Positions 6,651 through 8,311 of a DNA stretch of 8,311 nucleotides are shown piece after piece; within the stretch, counting starts at the first letter, position 1; each line of letters opens with the position of its first letter. The DNA comes from Chloroflexota bacterium (GTDB lineage: Bacteria > Chloroflexota > Dormibacteria > CF-121): positions 1-8,311 of the forward strand of contig VBIS01000150.1 in the NCBI GenBank assembly GCA_005880605.1. The letters run 5' to 3'. The position numbers were made by a program, and so were the translations under genes. The notes below the pieces were generated by a model. The model was not told the origin of the DNA. It saw only the letters and a program-made list of their open reading frames with translations, and ran no database searches.

Positions 6651-7350
6651 GGTACCCTCCTGCATCTTCGTCTCTGACAATCTGCCCGCCTTCGATGGCG
6701 ACCACGCGTCGCCGCATGACGTCAACGATCTCGCGGTTGTGGGTCGCCATCAAAACGGTGGTTCCTCGTGCGTTGATCTGCAGCAAGAGCTGGATGATTT
6801 CCCAGGAGGTCGCCGGGTCGAGATTCCCGGTCGGCTCATCGGCCAAGAAGATCTTCGGATCGTGCACGAGCGCCCGCGCGATCGCGACTCGCTGCTGCTC
6901 GCCGCCCGAGAGCTGATCGGGAAACTTGTTCTCTTTTCCTTCGAGGCCGACGATGCTGAGCACCTCTTCGACCTTTGGCTTGAGGTGCCGCAGCGCGCCT
7001 TCGGTCACGCGCAAGGCGAAGGCGACATTCTGGAAGACGGTGAGATTGGGGAGCAGCTTGAAATCCTGAAAGACCATGCCGATCTTGCGCCGCAGGAAAG
7101 GCAGATGACGGCGCTTGAGGCGGCTGAGGTCCTGACCCTCGACGTGGATCTTGCCGGCCGTGACCTTCTCCTCGCGGATCAAGAGGCGGACCAGTGTCGA
7201 CTTGCCGGCACCGCTCGGTCCGACCAGGAAGACGAAGTCCTGCTTTGGAACCACGAGCGTCACGTCGCGCAGCGCCACCGTGCCATTGGGATATTGCTTG
7301 TGCACGCCCTGCAGGCTGATCAGGGGCACGACGGGCATTAGCGCGGCCAT
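6625..7350 (-). CDS. ftsE: Cell division ATP-binding protein FtsE
   Basis: FtsE is the cytoplasmic ABC ATPase that drives FtsX. From the ATG at 7350 it has 241 residues with Walker A GPSGAGKST (44-52), the Q-loop Gln95 in MVFQDFKLLP, the signature LSGGEQQRVAIARAL (147-161), Walker B IFLADEPTGNLD (167-178) and switch His204 in MATHN. The QDFKLLPNLTVFQNVAF stretch is typical of FtsE as opposed to LolD or other MacB-like ATPases. The start is uncertain: the frame is open to a GTG at 7407, and ATGs at 7350 and 7338 both fit. I chose 7350 because a weak GGA lies 5 bases before it; 7338 gives the N-terminus closest to the family. It is the first gene of the leftward division cluster, about 120 bases after a TATACT hexamer. 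Confidence 0.96.
   Translation of the reverse strand: MAALMPVVPLISLQGVHKQYPNGTVALRDVTLVVPKQDFVFLVGPSGAGKSTLVRLLIREEKVTAGKIHVEGQDLSRLKRRHLPFLRRKIGMVFQDFKLLPNLTVFQNVAFALRVTEGALRHLKPKVEEVLSIVGLEGKENKFPDQLSGGEQQRVAIARALVHDPKIFLADEPTGNLDPATSWEIIQLLLQINARGTTVLMATHNREIVDVMRRRVVAIEGGQIVRDEDAGGYHAPALESR
6655..6661 (-). promoter_or_regulatory. Strong Shine-Dalgarno deciding the ftsX start
   Basis: AGGAGGG on the minus strand lies inside the last codons of ftsE, 4 bases before the ATG at 6650. It is by far the best ribosome-binding site seen in the window and rules out the longer reading frame reaching 6725. Confidence 0.85.
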
Positions 7351-7418
7351 GCGGATCCGCTCTGGCAGCGTCGTCGGTGTCGGCCGGGTTGTGACTGTTG
7401 CTGGCACGAAAACAAATC

Positions 7419-7429
7419 CATTCCGAATG
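7419..7429. repeat. Short palindrome CATTC-c-GAATG in the ftsE leader
   Basis: Two perfect 5-base arms flank a single C, lying between the candidate ftsE promoter and its start codons. It could be an operator half-site pair or chance; nothing else supports a function. Confidence 0.2.
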
Positions 7430-7448
7430 CCGGGGCCGCGACGGGCCG

Positions 7449-7462
7449 GGCCCTAGAGGGCC
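7449..7462. repeat. Perfect inverted repeat GGCCCT-AG-AGGGCC in the divergent intergenic region
   Basis: Two perfect 6-base arms are separated by 2 bases, in a 150-base region between divergent genes. It begins about 14 bases after the candidate -10 of the ftsE cluster, so on DNA it could be an operator downstream of the start site. The tight 2-base loop makes an RNA hairpin less likely unless the inner pairs open. Confidence 0.35.
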
Positions 7463-7475
7463 GAATAACTCCGGA

Positions 7476-7481
7476 AGTATA
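7476..7481 (-). promoter_or_regulatory. Candidate -10 element of the ftsE-ftsX-M23-ctpA cluster
   Basis: TATACT (5 of 6 matches to TATAAT) on the minus strand predicts a start near 7469 and a leader of about 62-120 bases, depending on the ftsE start codon. No good -35 is visible at 16-18 bases. It is the only AT-rich promoter-like hexamer seen in this part of the intergenic region. Confidence 0.4.
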
Positions 7482-7546
7482 GGTCATCTCGTCGCACATT
7501 GCTGCCTCGCTTCACTCTGCGTCCAAAGCCTCGCCGACTCCCTCTT

Positions 7547-7552
7547 TATACT
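7547..7552 (+). promoter_or_regulatory. Candidate -10 of the asparaginase gene, leaderless type
   Basis: TATACT on the plus strand ends 7 bases before the ATG at 7560, placing the expected transcription start on the initiator codon. There is no Shine-Dalgarno between them and no clear -35. It points away from the identical hexamer at 7476-7481, so the region would be a divergent promoter. Confidence 0.45.
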
Positions 7553-7559
7553 CAGGCCG

Positions 7560-8311
7560 ATGCCCACCTCGGCCGTCCCCTTGCTGCGCATCGAGCGGGG
7601 CGAGGTCGAGGAGGGAATCCAGCGCGGCCACCTGGCGGCGGTCGATGCCAGGGGCACGCTCGTCGCCTCCCAGGGAGACCCGAGCCGGCTGACGTACTTC
7701 CGTTCGTGTGCCAAGCCATTCCAGGCGATCGCCGCCTTGCGAACCGGCGTCGTCGAGCGCTTTGGGCTCACTGCCGAACACGTCGCCATCATGTGCGCCT
7801 CCCACAGCGGCGAGCCCCGCCACGTCACCGTGGTTCGCGATCTCCTCGCCCACGCCGAGATCGACGAGTCTTCGTTGCAATGCGGTGCCCACTGGCCGTA
7901 CGACGAAGCCGCGGCCAAGGTCGTCCGGCACGGGATGACCGAGCCGCTGGCGGTCTTCAACAATTGTTCGGGCAAACACAGCGGGATGCTTGCGGCCGCG
8001 CGCCTGCTGGAGGCGCCGCTCGCGAGTTATCTCGAGCTCGTGCACCCAGTTCAACAGCGCATCCGGAAGGTGGTCGAGGAATTTACTGGGTGCGCGGCCG
8101 ACGATGTCATGTACGGCATCGACGGCTGCAGTGCACCCAATGCCGCGGTGCCCCTCTCCGCCATGGCGCGCAGCTTTGCTCAGCTCGTAACGTCGGACGA
8201 CCGCGCGGCGGGGACCGCGGTGGAGGCGATGACGACCCATCCGTTCCTGATCGGTGGAACCAAGCGCTTCGACACCGCATTGATGGAGGTCACCGATGGC
8301 CGGCTACTGGC
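7560..8311 (+). CDS. L-asparaginase II family protein (ReAV-type, PF06089 family; 3' end outside window)
   Basis: Predicted to hydrolyse L-asparagine to aspartate and ammonia. I translated 250 complete codons; the family runs about 330-345 residues, so roughly a quarter is off the right edge. The hallmark motifs are present: YFRSCAKPFQ with Ser49 and Lys52, CASHSGE with Ser81, NNCSGKHSGM with Cys136 and Lys139, and YGIDGCSAPN with Asp188 and Cys190. As I recall, the R. etli enzyme ReAV uses Ser48/Lys51 and Ser80 for catalysis and Cys135, Lys138 and Cys189 for zinc; every position is matched here with an offset of one. This family is unrelated in fold to E. coli-type asparaginases and resembles serine beta-lactamases. 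It is transcribed away from ftsE, with no functional link to the division genes apparent. The second catalytic lysine (Lys263 in ReAV) lies beyond the window. Confidence 0.92.
   Translation, partial: MPTSAVPLLRIERGEVEEGIQRGHLAAVDARGTLVASQGDPSRLTYFRSCAKPFQAIAALRTGVVERFGLTAEHVAIMCASHSGEPRHVTVVRDLLAHAEIDESSLQCGAHWPYDEAAAKVVRHGMTEPLAVFNNCSGKHSGMLAAARLLEAPLASYLELVHPVQQRIRKVVEEFTGCAADDVMYGIDGCSAPNAAVPLSAMARSFAQLVTSDDRAAGTAVEAMTTHPFLIGGTKRFDTALMEVTDGRLL

Noticed and set aside
6651..6725. Longer ftsX N-terminus starting at 6725
   Set aside because: The perfect AGGAGGG before 6650 and the family-typical N-terminus MHRLWNR show that the extra 25 codons are only the ftsE 3' end in another frame.
7484..8240. 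Minus-strand frames opposite the asparaginase (163 and 242 codons)
   Set aside because: The plus strand encodes all asparaginase motifs in order; the minus frames show none and would collide with the divergent promoter.
1..8311. tRNA, rRNA, CRISPR array, insertion sequence or phage genes
   Set aside because: No cloverleaf, spaced direct repeats, transposase motifs or terminal repeats were found; nearly all of the window is accounted for by housekeeping genes.

Overview
The window looks like GC-rich bacterial chromosome (GC clearly above 60% by eye) in a tightly packed, ordinary housekeeping region. It has seven genes on the minus strand, one of them split into two reading frames, and one gene leaving rightwards on the plus strand. 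Gene order (ftsE-ftsX-M23 peptidase-S41 peptidase), a Bacillus-like branched-chain dehydrogenase order (lpd-E1alpha-E1beta), and several start codons lying 6-8 bases after a -10-like hexamer with no Shine-Dalgarno all suggest a GC-rich Terrabacteria-type lineage such as Chloroflexota, Dormibacterota or a relative. That placement is inference and weak. No mobile element, CRISPR array, tRNA or rRNA was seen.

Layout, in transcription order from the right. A short divergent intergenic region (about 7408-7559) carries two opposite TATACT-type -10 elements. To its right, an asparaginase of the Rhizobium etli ReAV type (PF06089 family) starts at 7560 and runs off the window. To its left, a cell-division/cell-wall cluster runs leftwards: ftsE (ABC ATPase), ftsX (membrane partner), an EnvC/PcsB-like coiled-coil M23 endopeptidase, and a CtpA-type S41 protease. 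Neighbouring genes overlap by 4 to 26 bases, which indicates one co-translated unit. FtsEX is known to activate coiled-coil peptidoglycan hydrolases, and C-terminal processing proteases are known to control such hydrolases in other bacteria, so the set makes sense as one cell-wall cleavage module.

After a 34-base gap comes a second minus-strand unit encoding a branched-chain 2-oxo acid dehydrogenase: lipoamide dehydrogenase (E3), E1alpha and E1beta. E1beta leaves the window about 13-15 residues before its expected end. The E2 gene is expected just beyond the left edge.

The features most worth a second look are: the M23 peptidase, whose reading frame is broken in the middle of the coiled coil with an ATGA stop/start at the break; a GC-rich dispersed hairpin repeat lying between the M23 and S41 genes and read into the S41 N-terminus; and the recurring leaderless-type starts. 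I found no convincing evidence of a wholly new biological system here.
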